DNA of 36,891 nt from Pontibacter qinzhouensis (GTDB lineage: Bacteria > Bacteroidota > Bacteroidia > Cytophagales > Hymenobacteraceae). The notes under the pieces were generated by a model that had not been told where the DNA came from, searched no databases, and saw nothing but the letters and a program-made list of their open reading frames with translations. Position 1 is the stretch's first letter. Every line of letters begins with the position of its first letter. Both the position numbers and the translations under genes were made by a program. Location of the stretch: contig NZ_VRTY01000065.1 of the NCBI RefSeq assembly GCF_008017455.1, forward strand, positions 1-36,891. Direction: 5' to 3'. Shown here piece by piece: positions 1-8,511 of the stretch.

Positions 1-258
1 AAGCGGTTCGAAGCTGGAGTAGCGGTTTTCGCCTTTCCCGATCACATCGAGTGTTATCTGCGCCATCTGGCCCACTTTTTCTTCGAGCGTCATCTGGCGG
101 AGCAGTGCATCTACTTTCTGCTCAATTTCTGAAGCGGTGGGCGCTACATAGGTTGCTACTCGCTTGGCAGCTACTGTTTGCGGTTTTCGCTGAGCCTGGC
201 AAGCTGTTAGGGTTAGAGAGAAGAGGAGTGCAGTAAAGGCTATCTTCGTTATGGTCAT
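1..258 (-). CDS. GH3 beta-glucosidase lipoprotein, N-terminal part (cut by window edge)
   Basis: Only the first 86 codons are present; the frame is open to base 1. The start codon at 258 is followed by a lipoprotein signal peptide (MTITKIAFTALLFSLTLTAC, probable lipidated Cys at residue 20). Next comes a stretch typical of the N-terminus of glycoside hydrolase family 3 beta-glucosidases of the BglX type: IEQKVDALLRQMTLEEKVGQ, then MAQITLD. The catalytic aspartate and acid/base lie outside the window. By family knowledge such enzymes release glucose from the non-reducing ends of beta-glucan oligosaccharides in the periplasm. It lies 138 bp downstream of the GH16 gene on the same strand, so it is probably the terminal enzyme of the same utilisation locus. 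The family call rests on the N-terminal motif alone. Confidence 0.75.
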   Translation of the reverse strand, partial: MTITKIAFTALLFSLTLTACQAQRKPQTVAAKRVATYVAPTASEIEQKVDALLRQMTLEEKVGQMAQITLDVIGKGENRYSSFEPL

Positions 259-396
259 GATTTTTAAATTTTGATTGGATGTAGCTGCATTTTTGGTCAA
301 AGAGGAGCCAGGGCACCAGCAAATGGAGGTGCCGCAGCATATAAAAAGCAGGCGAATGTTTTTTGCTAAGGTTGGTGCCGGTTGTTCAGAATAGAC

Positions 397-1275
397 TTAT
401 TTCTCCACCATTTTATATACCCGCACATATTCCACTTCCATAGTTTGCGGATAAATGTCGGGGTCTATGCCTTGGGCGCCGCCCCAGTCGCCGCCCACGG
501 CAATGTTGAGCAGCAGGTGAAAGCGCTTGTCGAAGGGCCACACGCTGTAGCCTTTGCCCTCGTTGCGGAACTCGAATACCAGCAAATCATCCATATAGCC
601 ACGCACGGCATAAGGTGTCCAGTCGAGGCGGTACACGTGAAAGTCGGAGCTGGCCGTAGGAATTATCTTGGTAGCTGTTTTTTGGGTACCGATGCTGTGG
701 TGGTAGGCTTCGGTGTGCACGCTCATATGCACCTTGTTCTGGTCGTAGCCTACGTGTTCCATAATATCGATCTCACCTGATTTTGGCCAGTTGCCGTAGG
801 CCCAGTCGGTGTGGAGCATCCAGATGGCGGGCCAGGTGCCTTTGCCAGTGGGGAGTTTGGCTTTTATTTCGAAGCGGCCATACAAAAAGTCGCCTTTGTT
901 GCGGGTCACGAGCCTGGCAGATGTGTAGTCTTTGCCTTCTCTGCTTTCTTTACGGGCTGTAATGGTCAGGAGGCCGTTCGCGACACTGGCATTGCTGGCG
1001 CTGTTGGTGTAGTACTGCAGCTCGTTGTTGCCCCAGCCACTGCCACCAATGTCGTAATCCCATTTGTTGGGGTCGGGCAGGCCGTTATACGTAAACTCAT
1101 CGGCCCAGACAGGTGTGGTTTCGAAGGCCCAGTTCAGGTCTTGCGGTGGTTTTGGTGCTGTAATTATTGGCCTGGGCGTGTCGGAGCCGGAGCAGCCGGT
1201 GCACAACAGCAACACCCAACATTTTACGAGCAGGGCAAGTGGCATTTTAACAATTGGGTTAGTATCAGAAATCAT
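397..1275 (-). CDS. GH16 endo-beta-glucanase (laminarinase-like) lipoprotein
   Basis: A 292-residue protein with a lipoprotein signal ending LLLCTGC (Cys28). A second in-frame ATG at 1245 (MPLALLVKCW) gives a more compact signal peptide and may be the true start. The rest is one GH16 jelly-roll domain. The catalytic signature GEIDIME (residues 167-173) supplies nucleophile Glu168 and acid/base Glu173, and KGTWPAIWML and the C-terminal WGGAQGIDPDIYPQTMEVEYVRVYK region fit laminarinases. These enzymes cut internal beta-1,3 (or mixed 1,3/1,4) glucan bonds and, as lipoproteins, usually sit on the outer membrane surface. It is separated from the upstream PKD-lipoprotein gene by 565 bp containing a repeat pair, so it may have its own promoter. 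Exact substrate specificity cannot be read from the sequence. Confidence 0.93.
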   Translation of the reverse strand: MISDTNPIVKMPLALLVKCWVLLLCTGCSGSDTPRPIITAPKPPQDLNWAFETTPVWADEFTYNGLPDPNKWDYDIGGSGWGNNELQYYTNSASNASVANGLLTITARKESREGKDYTSARLVTRNKGDFLYGRFEIKAKLPTGKGTWPAIWMLHTDWAYGNWPKSGEIDIMEHVGYDQNKVHMSVHTEAYHHSIGTQKTATKIIPTASSDFHVYRLDWTPYAVRGYMDDLLVFEFRNEGKGYSVWPFDKRFHLLLNIAVGGDWGGAQGIDPDIYPQTMEVEYVRVYKMVEK

Positions 1276-1310
1276 GTGTGTTAGCTTTTGTGCTCTTTCG
1301 TGTAGTGTAG

Positions 1311-1367
1311 GCCTTGGGTGTTTCTAACCGAAAATCCTTCGGAAGGCCATTTTTATTAGGATAATTG
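1311..1367 (+). repeat. Intergenic repeat, copy 1
   Basis: The copy begins with GCCTTGGGTG, has the hairpin CCTTCGGAAGG at 1336-1346 flanked by AAAAT and ATTTT, and ends with ATTAGGATAATTG. It is followed by the spacer module TTGTTAAATTGTTTAATGG and then, near 1432-1450, by an AATGAGTG/GAATGAATG module. First member of a head-to-tail pair with copy 2. Confidence 0.85.
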
Positions 1368-1520
1368 TTGGATGTTGATTGTTAAATTGTTTAATGGTTA
1401 AATGGTTGATTTGTAAAAAGATGTATTTTTAATGAGTGATCGAATGAATGAAAAATCCTCAACTCATAAACTTAACTCCTCACTTTTAACTAAAAAAAGT
1501 CTCGTGTCTTACGTCCTGTG

Positions 1521-1572
1521 GCCTGGGTCTTAAAAAAAGCCTTCGGAAGGCCTTTTTCATTAGAATAATTTG
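1521..1572 (+). repeat. Intergenic repeat, copy 2
   Basis: The copy begins with GCCTGGGTCTTAAAA, has hairpin GCCTTCGGAAGGC (1539-1551) and ends with ATTAGAATAATTTG. It has the same orientation as copy 1, about 200 bp away, and is preceded by the CACTTTTAACTAAAAA module seen before other second copies. Confidence 0.88.
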
Positions 1573-1787
1573 TTTTGCAGGAGGTGAAGTGGATTAATCG
1601 TTTTTGATTTCTTCCACTGTTTCACTTGTACCTTGTTCTAATTATTGTCATCCTGGAAGGATCTTGTGGGCAAGATGCAAAAGCAATGGCTATTGTCTTT
1701 GTTGTCTAAGTTCGCATAGTAACTATTTAACCATAATTGCAGCAGCTAATTGTTCTGATTAACACTGTTGAACAGGTGCGACAGCAG

Positions 1788-1836
1788 GAGTTGCGCTTTG
1801 TGAGAGAAGCAAAGGCTCCCTCACAAAGCGCAACTC
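1788..1836 (-). terminator. Strong hairpin after the PKD lipoprotein gene
   Basis: A perfect 17-bp inverted repeat (GAGTTGCGCTTTGTGAG at 1788-1804 and its complement at 1820-1836) has a 15-nt loop and begins four bases after the stop codon of the 1841-3244 gene. There is no T-run after it, so it may act as an mRNA 3'-end stabiliser or an attenuating structure rather than a classical intrinsic terminator. Confidence 0.6.
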
Positions 1837-1840
1837 TGCT

Positions 1841-3244
1841 TTAAGGCTCCAGGCTGAAATCGTCTATAAAGAAGATGCCAGGAATGTAGTTGCCTTCGCC
1901 GCCAATCTGAATCAGTACCCGGTCGAAATCAGTTCTGGTGGCATGGGCACTGAAGTCGAAGGTAAGCTCTACCCATTTATCAAGCACGGTGACGGTTTGT
2001 TTCACTTCGGCCTGGTTCTCCCATGGCGACCCGGAGGTGCCATCCTGCAGCTTCATCGATACCTGTTTCAGGAGGGTTTTTATAGCCCAGTCTTCTCCTG
2101 CCGCCGACACGAAATCGTTGTAGCTTGGCATAAATACTTTTAGTTTGAAGACGTTGCGCTGGCGCAGGTCCATTTTGTAGTCCAGGTCGATGAACAGGTT
2201 AGCGAAGGCAAATGGCTGGCCCTCCTGCTTTACGTACATGGCTACTTTAGGCGAGGTGTTGATCGGAAGAGGAGCAGGGTTGTCGTAGCTTTCCATAAAG
2301 GTAAGGGCATCTGTCTTCCATTCCACATTGCCCGGCTCATCGAAATTATCGTTCATGCTTTCGATTTTGTAGGGTTTTTCTTCTACCTCAACAGGCGGGG
2401 TAAAACCTTCTGGCACGAGCACGTAATTTCGTGTGCCAGCGCCTCCGCAGCAGGTTTTTTGAATGTGGAGCCGATTTTCGGTCAGTTCTATTACTTCGTA
2501 CACGCCTTCTTTATCGTCCCAGGCAATGGTTTGGCTATTACTCAGCGAAAGCATGGTTTTACCACCTTCCTCGTAGAGACTCCACACACTGGCTGGAGGC
2601 GTGGCAGGTTGCGGCACGCATTGGTTTTCGGCTCCATCCAGAATGCCCCACATGGCACCACCGCTCTGGTTCTCAAACCTGAAGCCATCTAAGCGGAACA
2701 CATATTTATCGTCTTTCATGCAATCGCTCTGGTCGGCCAGGGTCTGGTTCCACCACGATGATGGCGCATCTGCCGGACCTCCGAAGTTCATGGGGCCTAC
2801 CGGATCGAACACCCAGGTTTTACCGGCTGTACTGCTGGCACCACCTGTCAGAGCGTTGTAGTCAGGCCGATCCAGCATCGAGAAATTAGTCTCGGCTATG
2901 TTGATAGTCTGCGTGTTAGAGGCAAAACCATCTTTGGTAAACACGGTGAGCTTAACGGTATATTCACCTTCCAAAGCGTAGGAGCCATTAACCTGGTTGC
3001 CCTCTGCCGTAGACCCGTTGCCCAGATCCCAAATAGCTTTAAAAGCTCCCGGAGTTTCGTTGCGGAACTGGATGATGTTAGGGTTTGTGCTGCTTGGGGT
3101 GGCTACAATTTTTACCATGTCGGAGCCCGGTGCGGGGCCAAGCTCGTAGGTGGAGCTGTCGGGGGAGCAGGCTGCCACAAAACCGATAAGCCAAGCAAAG
3201 GCCAGGTAAGAGCAGATTCGGTGCATTGGTATTTTATAGTTCAT
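1841..3244 (-). CDS. PKD-domain surface lipoprotein (SusE/F-position glycan-binding protein)
   Basis: A 467-residue protein with a lipoprotein signal (lipidated Cys26 in GFVAACSPDS). Residues about 44-118 form a PKD domain, with the marker WDLGNG at 72-77 and GEYTVKLTVF near its end. The middle region (about 125-280) contains many Trp and paired Cys residues (KTCCGGAG). The C-terminal 170 residues look like a beta-sandwich carbohydrate-binding module ending FFIDDFSLEP. No catalytic motif is visible. It starts 14 bp after susD, so it is co-transcribed with the SusC/SusD pair, and by position it should be a surface glycan-binding protein that catches beta-glucan chains for the porter. PKD lipoproteins in this position are known in laminarin loci of marine Bacteroidota; the ligand here is inference. 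Confidence 0.8.
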   Translation of the reverse strand: MNYKIPMHRICSYLAFAWLIGFVAACSPDSSTYELGPAPGSDMVKIVATPSSTNPNIIQFRNETPGAFKAIWDLGNGSTAEGNQVNGSYALEGEYTVKLTVFTKDGFASNTQTINIAETNFSMLDRPDYNALTGGASSTAGKTWVFDPVGPMNFGGPADAPSSWWNQTLADQSDCMKDDKYVFRLDGFRFENQSGGAMWGILDGAENQCVPQPATPPASVWSLYEEGGKTMLSLSNSQTIAWDDKEGVYEVIELTENRLHIQKTCCGGAGTRNYVLVPEGFTPPVEVEEKPYKIESMNDNFDEPGNVEWKTDALTFMESYDNPAPLPINTSPKVAMYVKQEGQPFAFANLFIDLDYKMDLRQRNVFKLKVFMPSYNDFVSAAGEDWAIKTLLKQVSMKLQDGTSGSPWENQAEVKQTVTVLDKWVELTFDFSAHATRTDFDRVLIQIGGEGNYIPGIFFIDDFSLEP

Positions 3245-3258
3245 GGGATCTTTGCTGT

Positions 3259-4758
3259 TTAGTAACCTTGGTTTTGTTTAAGAGTGCCTTTGGTAATGTC
3301 TATCTCCTGCTGCGGAATGGGCAGCACCTCGTGCTTGTTTGCCTGAAAACCCAGTGGCCCCAGCACTGCTGCTGCTCTGCCAGTGCGTACCAGGTCGAAG
3401 AAGCGGTGCCCTTCAGTGGCAAGTTCCAGCTGGCGCTCCCGGTAAATGTTTTCGATGGTGACAGGCACAGCGGCTAGTCCTACCCGGGCACGAACGGCAT
3501 CGAGCAGCTCTTTCGCTCTGCCTGCATTACCTCCGCTTCTTACCAACGCTTCAGCTTCCAGCAAATACGTATCTGCCAGGCGAATCTCGATTTCGTTTAT
3601 AGGCCAGTTCAGCTCGGGGTTACCGGCACCACCATGGCGGTACGTTTGCAGCGGAGCGTATTTCCGGATAAAGTAATTGGTGTTCTGGTAGCGCTCGTTG
3701 TAGGTGGCACCGGCTGCGCGCATGGCGTTGCCATCTATAATGGTGTGCTCAAAGCGAGGATCGCCCTGCAGGGCATTTACCAGGTCGAGTGAGACAGGCG
3801 CAAAGCCCCAGCCGGAGGCAAAGGTGGGGCCGTTGTAGCCGTCGGGGCCAATAAACTGTGGCGCTACGTTGCCTTCTCCGCCGTTTACCCAACCCCAATC
3901 ACCCCAGGAGGCCAGGTTAGAATGAGGTATCTCCAGAATAGACTCTGAATGGAATTTGTTTGCCGGATCGAAGATATCGCCGTAATTCTGTAGCAGTTGG
4001 TAAGCCCCGGATGTGTTAACTTCGTTAAACAAGCCTGCTGCTTCTGCCAGCCGGGCCGTGTTGTTCTGGTACATGATAACTTTGCCCAATATAGCGGTGG
4101 CTGCCCCTCTTGTTAAGCGGCCTTTTTCGGCAGTGGGTACAGTGGCTGGCAAGGCAGCACGGGCTTCGGTCAGGTCTTTCTCTATTTGCGCATACACATC
4201 GGTAGGGGCAGCTTGAGCCTGGCTGTAAAGCTCGCTGGTTGGTATGGCTGCTGTAAGTAAGGGCACATTTCCAAAAAAGCGCATCAGGTCAAAGTAGAAG
4301 TAGGCTCTCAGGGCTTTGGCTTCAGCCATTACACGTGTACTGAAAACCGGATCGAGACCGCTGGCTCCTTCCAGTTTAGACAGCAACAGGTTCGCTCTGT
4401 AAACGCCAGTAAAGTTCTTTTGCCACAGCCCAACCGAAGGAGTTATAAAAGGATCGATGGTGAAATTGTCCCAGCGTACCCAGGTTGGTTGGTCGGAGGC
4501 ATCGGAGCCACCGGCATGTGCTTCGTCTGAAGCCACGGAGAGAAGCGGCATTTTCATGGTGTAGCCACCGCTGGTGCCCCATTGCATTACATCGTACACG
4601 GCTATCAGGCCCTGGTACACCTGCTCTTCAGTTTGGTAAAAGTTGCCTTCCAGTTCAGTGCCTCTGGGTTGCAGTTCCAGAAAGTCTTTATCGCAACTGC
4701 TGAAAACAGCTAAGCCGGATGCAAAAAGGGAGGAGAATATGATATGTTTCAGTTTCAT
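3259..4758 (-). CDS. SusD/RagB-family outer-membrane glycan-binding lipoprotein
   Basis: A 499-residue protein of usual family length. The signal peptide ends AVFSSC with lipidated Cys22, followed by DKDFLELQPRGTELEGNFYQ and a run of alpha-helical tetratricopeptide-like segments. The C-terminal block NELNWPINEIEIRLADTYLL, then EAEALVRSG and REQLELATEGHRFFDL-like text (RERQLELATEGHRFFDLVRT), is diagnostic of the RagB/SusD family. These proteins cap the SusC barrel at the cell surface and deliver oligosaccharides into it. The gene lies 19 bp after susC and 14 bp before the PKD lipoprotein gene, so the three form one operon. Confidence 0.96.
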   Translation of the reverse strand: MKLKHIIFSSLFASGLAVFSSCDKDFLELQPRGTELEGNFYQTEEQVYQGLIAVYDVMQWGTSGGYTMKMPLLSVASDEAHAGGSDASDQPTWVRWDNFTIDPFITPSVGLWQKNFTGVYRANLLLSKLEGASGLDPVFSTRVMAEAKALRAYFYFDLMRFFGNVPLLTAAIPTSELYSQAQAAPTDVYAQIEKDLTEARAALPATVPTAEKGRLTRGAATAILGKVIMYQNNTARLAEAAGLFNEVNTSGAYQLLQNYGDIFDPANKFHSESILEIPHSNLASWGDWGWVNGGEGNVAPQFIGPDGYNGPTFASGWGFAPVSLDLVNALQGDPRFEHTIIDGNAMRAAGATYNERYQNTNYFIRKYAPLQTYRHGGAGNPELNWPINEIEIRLADTYLLEAEALVRSGGNAGRAKELLDAVRARVGLAAVPVTIENIYRERQLELATEGHRFFDLVRTGRAAAVLGPLGFQANKHEVLPIPQQEIDITKGTLKQNQGY

Positions 4759-4777
4759 GTGTGTTGCAGATTAAGAA

Positions 4778-7700
4778 TTAAAAGCCAAGATTTACACCAA
4801 CCATGTAGGAGCGGGCCTGCGGATATATGCCCCGGTCTACACCAAAACTGCCACCGCCAATCTCAGGGTCGAAGCCGGTGTAATTGGTGAAGGTGAACAG
4901 GTTGTTGCCGGTTACATAGAAGCGCACTTTGTTAAGGCCTGCCTTGCTGATCAGGTCCTGCGGCAGCGAATAGCCGAGTTGTAAAACTTTAATTCTGAAG
5001 TAAGAGCCATCTTCTACATAGAAATCGGAGCTGCGGCTGAAGTTCTGGTTCGGGTCGTTTATAGCCAGCCTCGGGAAGGTGTTAGAGGTGCCTTCGCCGG
5101 TCCAGCGGCCTAGTGCCTCGGTGGTCCAGTTAGCGCCTTGCAGGTCGTAGCGCCGAATGGCTTTAAACACATCGTTGCCTGCTATGCCTTGTCCGAAAAC
5201 TATCAAGTCTAATCCTTTCCATTTGGCAGAGAAGGTAAAGCCGTAGGTCCAGTCGGGTGTTGGGTTGCCGATCATGGTGCGGTCGTCGTTGTCAATCACC
5301 CCATCGTTGTTAGTGTCTACGCGTCTGAAATCTCCTGGTCTGGCGTTGGGCTGGAGCTGCTGCCCCTCGCTGTTCAGATAAGTTGCTACTTCCTCTGCAT
5401 TCTGGAAGATGCCATTGTTCTGAAAGCCGTAAAAGAAGCCAACCGGACGACCTACTTCTGTGCGGGTAAACACCTCGCCGGAAGGCCCGAAAACCTGCCC
5501 GTTCAGGAACTCCTTGTCTTCGCCCAGAAAGGTTACTTCGTTTTTCAGGTAAGAAGCGTTGCCGCTAACATTGAAGGTGAAGTCGCCAATGGTTTTGCCG
5601 TAGCCTAACTCTATTTCATAGCCTCTGTTCTCCATGTCGGCGATGTTACCCACCGGGCCGTTGTTGCCAGCGTACCACGGAATGGCAATATCGAGCAGCA
5701 TGCCGGTTGTTTTCTTGTTGTAGATGTCGAAGGTCAGGTTAAAGTCCTGGAATAAAGTAGCTTCAAATCCGAAGTTGGTCTGGGAGGTTTCTTCCCAGCG
5801 CAGATCGGGGTTAGAGAGCGCATTAGGGCTAACACCGTTTATAAGCCTGGCATCGGTGCCATAGCCGAGGGTGTAGTAGCGGCCACCACCCACAGTAGGC
5901 AGGTACCGGAAGTCACCGATCTGGTTGTTGCCATTTACACCATAGGAACCACGTATTTTCAGGAAGTTAACGGCATTGTTCTCCGGAAAGAAATTTTCGC
6001 GGGAAACCACCCAACCCACTGAAACAGATGGGAAAACGCCGAATTTGTTGTTAGATCCAAAGCGGGAGGAACCGTCGCGGCGCACAATACCTGTAAAAAG
6101 GTAGCGTTCGTCGTAATTATAAATAACCCGGCCAAAAAGGGAGGCCAGCGTTTCCTGGTATTCGCTGCCGGAGAACAACTGGTTCTCGTTGGCTACCGGA
6201 AAGGCTAAAGAAGCTTCTTCGAGGTTAGTAGCCGGGATGCCTGATTTGGTGCCACCCTGCTGCTCACCATAATTTCGTTGGGCAGATGTACCGGCCAGAA
6301 GTGTTAAGTTATGCAGCCCAAAGGAGCGGGTATAGGAGGCGGTGTTTTCGAGGAGCCAGAACATACCGCGGTTTGCGTTGCGGGTATAATCGTTGAGGGT
6401 GTTGTTAAAAGTGCCGCTCAGGTAATACACTGGTGCAAAGCTTTGGTCGCCCCAGAAGGCCAGGTCAACGCCCATGCTCGATCGCAGCTTTAAGCCCTCC
6501 AATGGTTCTATTTCAGCAAACACGTTACCCACAATTTTATCGGACCAGCCTTTGTTCTGTGCCACCGCCAGAGCTGCCACCGGGTTCAGGATTTCAGAGA
6601 AAACATACTGCGAAATACCATACGGTCTGCCCAGGGCATCGCGCACCACCGGCTGATCGGTAAAAGGAGGCGCATTGAGCCTGGAAGGATCGGTTTCGAT
6701 AACCGGTGTAATAGGGTCCATGTTAATGGCGCGGTTAAGCGGAGAGCCCCACTCGCTATTCGGTTCAACACCAATGGAGGAGGTGCGAGTGTAGCCGAGG
6801 TTGTTACCAAAGGTGATGGCTTTGGTAACTTTATGAGAAGAATTCAGCCGAACCGTAAACCGCTCGTACTTCGAATTGTCGGGTGCTACAATGCCTTCCT
6901 GGTTCCAGTAACCGAACGAGGCATAATAAGTAGATTTTTCGCTACCGCCTGAAACGCTTAGTTCATGGTTCTGGATGGGGGCATTGTTGCTGAACACGGC
7001 ATCCTGCCAGTCTGTACCCTGCCCCAGAGCTGCCGGGTCCTGAAAACGGATAGGGCCACCACCTGCTGCACTGGCTTCGTTGTAAAGCGTGGCGTACTCG
7101 CGGGCATTTAGCAGGTCCAGCTTGCGCCAGGGAGCCTGTGTGCCAAAAAAACCGTTGTAATTAACGGCCATTTGTCCACTCTTGCCTTTCTTGGTTGTTA
7201 CTATAATAACTCCGTTGGCAGCGCGTGCGCCGTATATAGCAGCCGAAGCTGCATCTTTCAACACTTCAATCGACTCGATGTCGGCCTGGTTCAGGTAATC
7301 GATGCCTCCACCAATCTGCACACCATCTACTATATAAAGTGGGTCGCTGTTGTTGATAGTGGTGGTGCCCCGCACTCTTACGGTAGAGGCTGCCCCTGGC
7401 TGGCCTGAGTTCTGCGTAATGGTAAGGCCGGAGGTTCGGCCCTGTAGTGCCTGCTCCACCCTGGTAATCGGCATGTTCTCCAGGTCGGAGGAGCTTACAC
7501 TTGAAATAGCCCCTGTTACCACGCTTTTCTTCTGCACGCCATAGCCCACTACCACCACTTCCTCCAGTGAGTTGGCATTTAAGCTTAAAACTACGTTTGC
7601 TGTGGATTGGCCCGGTGCAACCTGCACTTCTTTAGTTTGGTAGCCCAGGTAGGAAATGACCAATGTACCTCCTTCATCCGGAATGCTAAGGCTGTAGCGG

Positions 7701-7927
7701 CCATCCAGGTCTGTTGTAGTACCTGTAGTGGTTCCTTTGAGTCCGACACTTGCGCCGATTAACAACTCTCCGGTAGGGCCTGTTACCACACCAGTTACCT
7801 GCAGGGCATAACTGGCAATAACAATAGGCGGAGCTAGCGCCTCAGTTGGTCCTGCAAAAGCAACTGCCGGGAAACAGACGGTTGCTGAAATTGCACAATT
7901 AAATGCTAAGTAAAAGTATTTTCTCAT
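4778..7927 (-). CDS. SusC/RagA-family TonB-dependent outer-membrane transporter
   Basis: A 1049-residue protein with a signal peptide cleaved near residue 25 (AVAFAG). An N-terminal carboxypeptidase-regulatory-like domain (about 42-115, VTGVVTGPTGELLIGASVGL) is followed by the SusC signature EEVVVVGYG (122-130), the plug domain with AASAAIYGARAANGVIIVTT, and a long beta-barrel ending in VGVNLGF with terminal Phe. It imports oligosaccharides across the outer membrane using TonB-transmitted energy, working with the SusD protein encoded next. No sigma/anti-sigma or hybrid two-component regulator is found next to it, so control of the locus must come from a distant gene or from the 584-bp upstream region. 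Confidence 0.97.
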   Translation of the reverse strand: MRKYFYLAFNCAISATVCFPAVAFAGPTEALAPPIVIASYALQVTGVVTGPTGELLIGASVGLKGTTTGTTTDLDGRYSLSIPDEGGTLVISYLGYQTKEVQVAPGQSTANVVLSLNANSLEEVVVVGYGVQKKSVVTGAISSVSSSDLENMPITRVEQALQGRTSGLTITQNSGQPGAASTVRVRGTTTINNSDPLYIVDGVQIGGGIDYLNQADIESIEVLKDAASAAIYGARAANGVIIVTTKKGKSGQMAVNYNGFFGTQAPWRKLDLLNAREYATLYNEASAAGGGPIRFQDPAALGQGTDWQDAVFSNNAPIQNHELSVSGGSEKSTYYASFGYWNQEGIVAPDNSKYERFTVRLNSSHKVTKAITFGNNLGYTRTSSIGVEPNSEWGSPLNRAINMDPITPVIETDPSRLNAPPFTDQPVVRDALGRPYGISQYVFSEILNPVAALAVAQNKGWSDKIVGNVFAEIEPLEGLKLRSSMGVDLAFWGDQSFAPVYYLSGTFNNTLNDYTRNANRGMFWLLENTASYTRSFGLHNLTLLAGTSAQRNYGEQQGGTKSGIPATNLEEASLAFPVANENQLFSGSEYQETLASLFGRVIYNYDERYLFTGIVRRDGSSRFGSNNKFGVFPSVSVGWVVSRENFFPENNAVNFLKIRGSYGVNGNNQIGDFRYLPTVGGGRYYTLGYGTDARLINGVSPNALSNPDLRWEETSQTNFGFEATLFQDFNLTFDIYNKKTTGMLLDIAIPWYAGNNGPVGNIADMENRGYEIELGYGKTIGDFTFNVSGNASYLKNEVTFLGEDKEFLNGQVFGPSGEVFTRTEVGRPVGFFYGFQNNGIFQNAEEVATYLNSEGQQLQPNARPGDFRRVDTNNDGVIDNDDRTMIGNPTPDWTYGFTFSAKWKGLDLIVFGQGIAGNDVFKAIRRYDLQGANWTTEALGRWTGEGTSNTFPRLAINDPNQNFSRSSDFYVEDGSYFRIKVLQLGYSLPQDLISKAGLNKVRFYVTGNNLFTFTNYTGFDPEIGGGSFGVDRGIYPQARSYMVGVNLGF

Positions 7928-8511
7928 ATCATGTTTAATTGTTAAAAGGCGTTTGTTCTTGTTTAGTTAGTTGTAAGCAAAAGGAATACTTTGTAAAAAG
8001 TAACTAATGTTTGTGAGTAATGCTAAGAAAATAATGCTTGATATATTCTTTTCTTTAACTAAATACTATAGCAGGTGGGGAAAATTAAAATTGATGTTGG
8101 AAAGCTAAAGAGATTACACGTAACTAACGAATATTAGTATACTGCACTGCTACTTTTCAACTACTTCATTACTACGTCAATTATAAAAATAGCGTTTTTT
8201 GAGCTAAAAAAGGGATTTGTTTTTCTAATATTTAAGACTAACCAGGAGAGGGAGAGATACTGAGAGAAAATAGAAACCGAGGCTTAGCGTAGCTGCATAG
8301 CCAGTTTGACGTACCGTAAAAGACAAATGCACCAGGTGCTTAAATAACCTGGTGTAAAGTTTATGGTCGCTCTGCAATATTAAATAAAAGTCAAGCACAT
8401 TTTAAGTTATAAAGCGCAGTTAACAACATTGGATTAAAGTGCCCGGGAGCATGTTCTAAATGTTGCGAAACCAGATGAAAAGGTATTAATTGTATAATTT
8501 ACAGATATTAA
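7928..8511. other. Upstream region of the susC operon
   Basis: A 584-bp AT-rich non-coding stretch between the antiporter gene and susC. It should carry the susC promoter, but no convincing -7 box was found on the minus strand. The only clear structure is the inverted repeat at 8330-8354. No intergenic repeat copy is present. Confidence 0.55.
8330..8354 (-). terminator. Inverted repeat, possible terminator of the antiporter gene or operator
   Basis: Perfect 8-bp arms CACCAGGT and ACCTGGTG are separated by 9 bp. The site lies about 160 bp after the antiporter stop and about 400 bp before susC. On the minus strand it is followed only by a weak T-rich tract (CATTTGTCTTTTA), so an operator role for the downstream susC operon is equally possible. 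Confidence 0.35.

Larger units (their letters stand above)
1276..1840. other. Intergenic region with paired repeats and a long hairpin
   Basis: This 565-bp non-coding gap separates the PKD lipoprotein gene from the GH16 gene. It contains two head-to-tail copies of the intergenic repeat (1311-1367 and 1521-1572), the spacer modules between them, and a perfect 17-bp hairpin directly after the upstream stop codon (1788-1836). Bases 1573-1787 show nothing recognisable. Confidence 0.8.

Noticed and set aside
122..340. 72-codon open frame on the minus strand near the window start
   Set aside because: Out of frame with the GH3 signal peptide and N-terminus, which is the better-supported frame in the same DNA.
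1331..1367. Repeat core as a standard promoter
   Set aside because: The terminal TAATTTG is one base short of the TAnnTTTG -7 box and orientation relative to genes is inconsistent, so a general promoter role is not supported.
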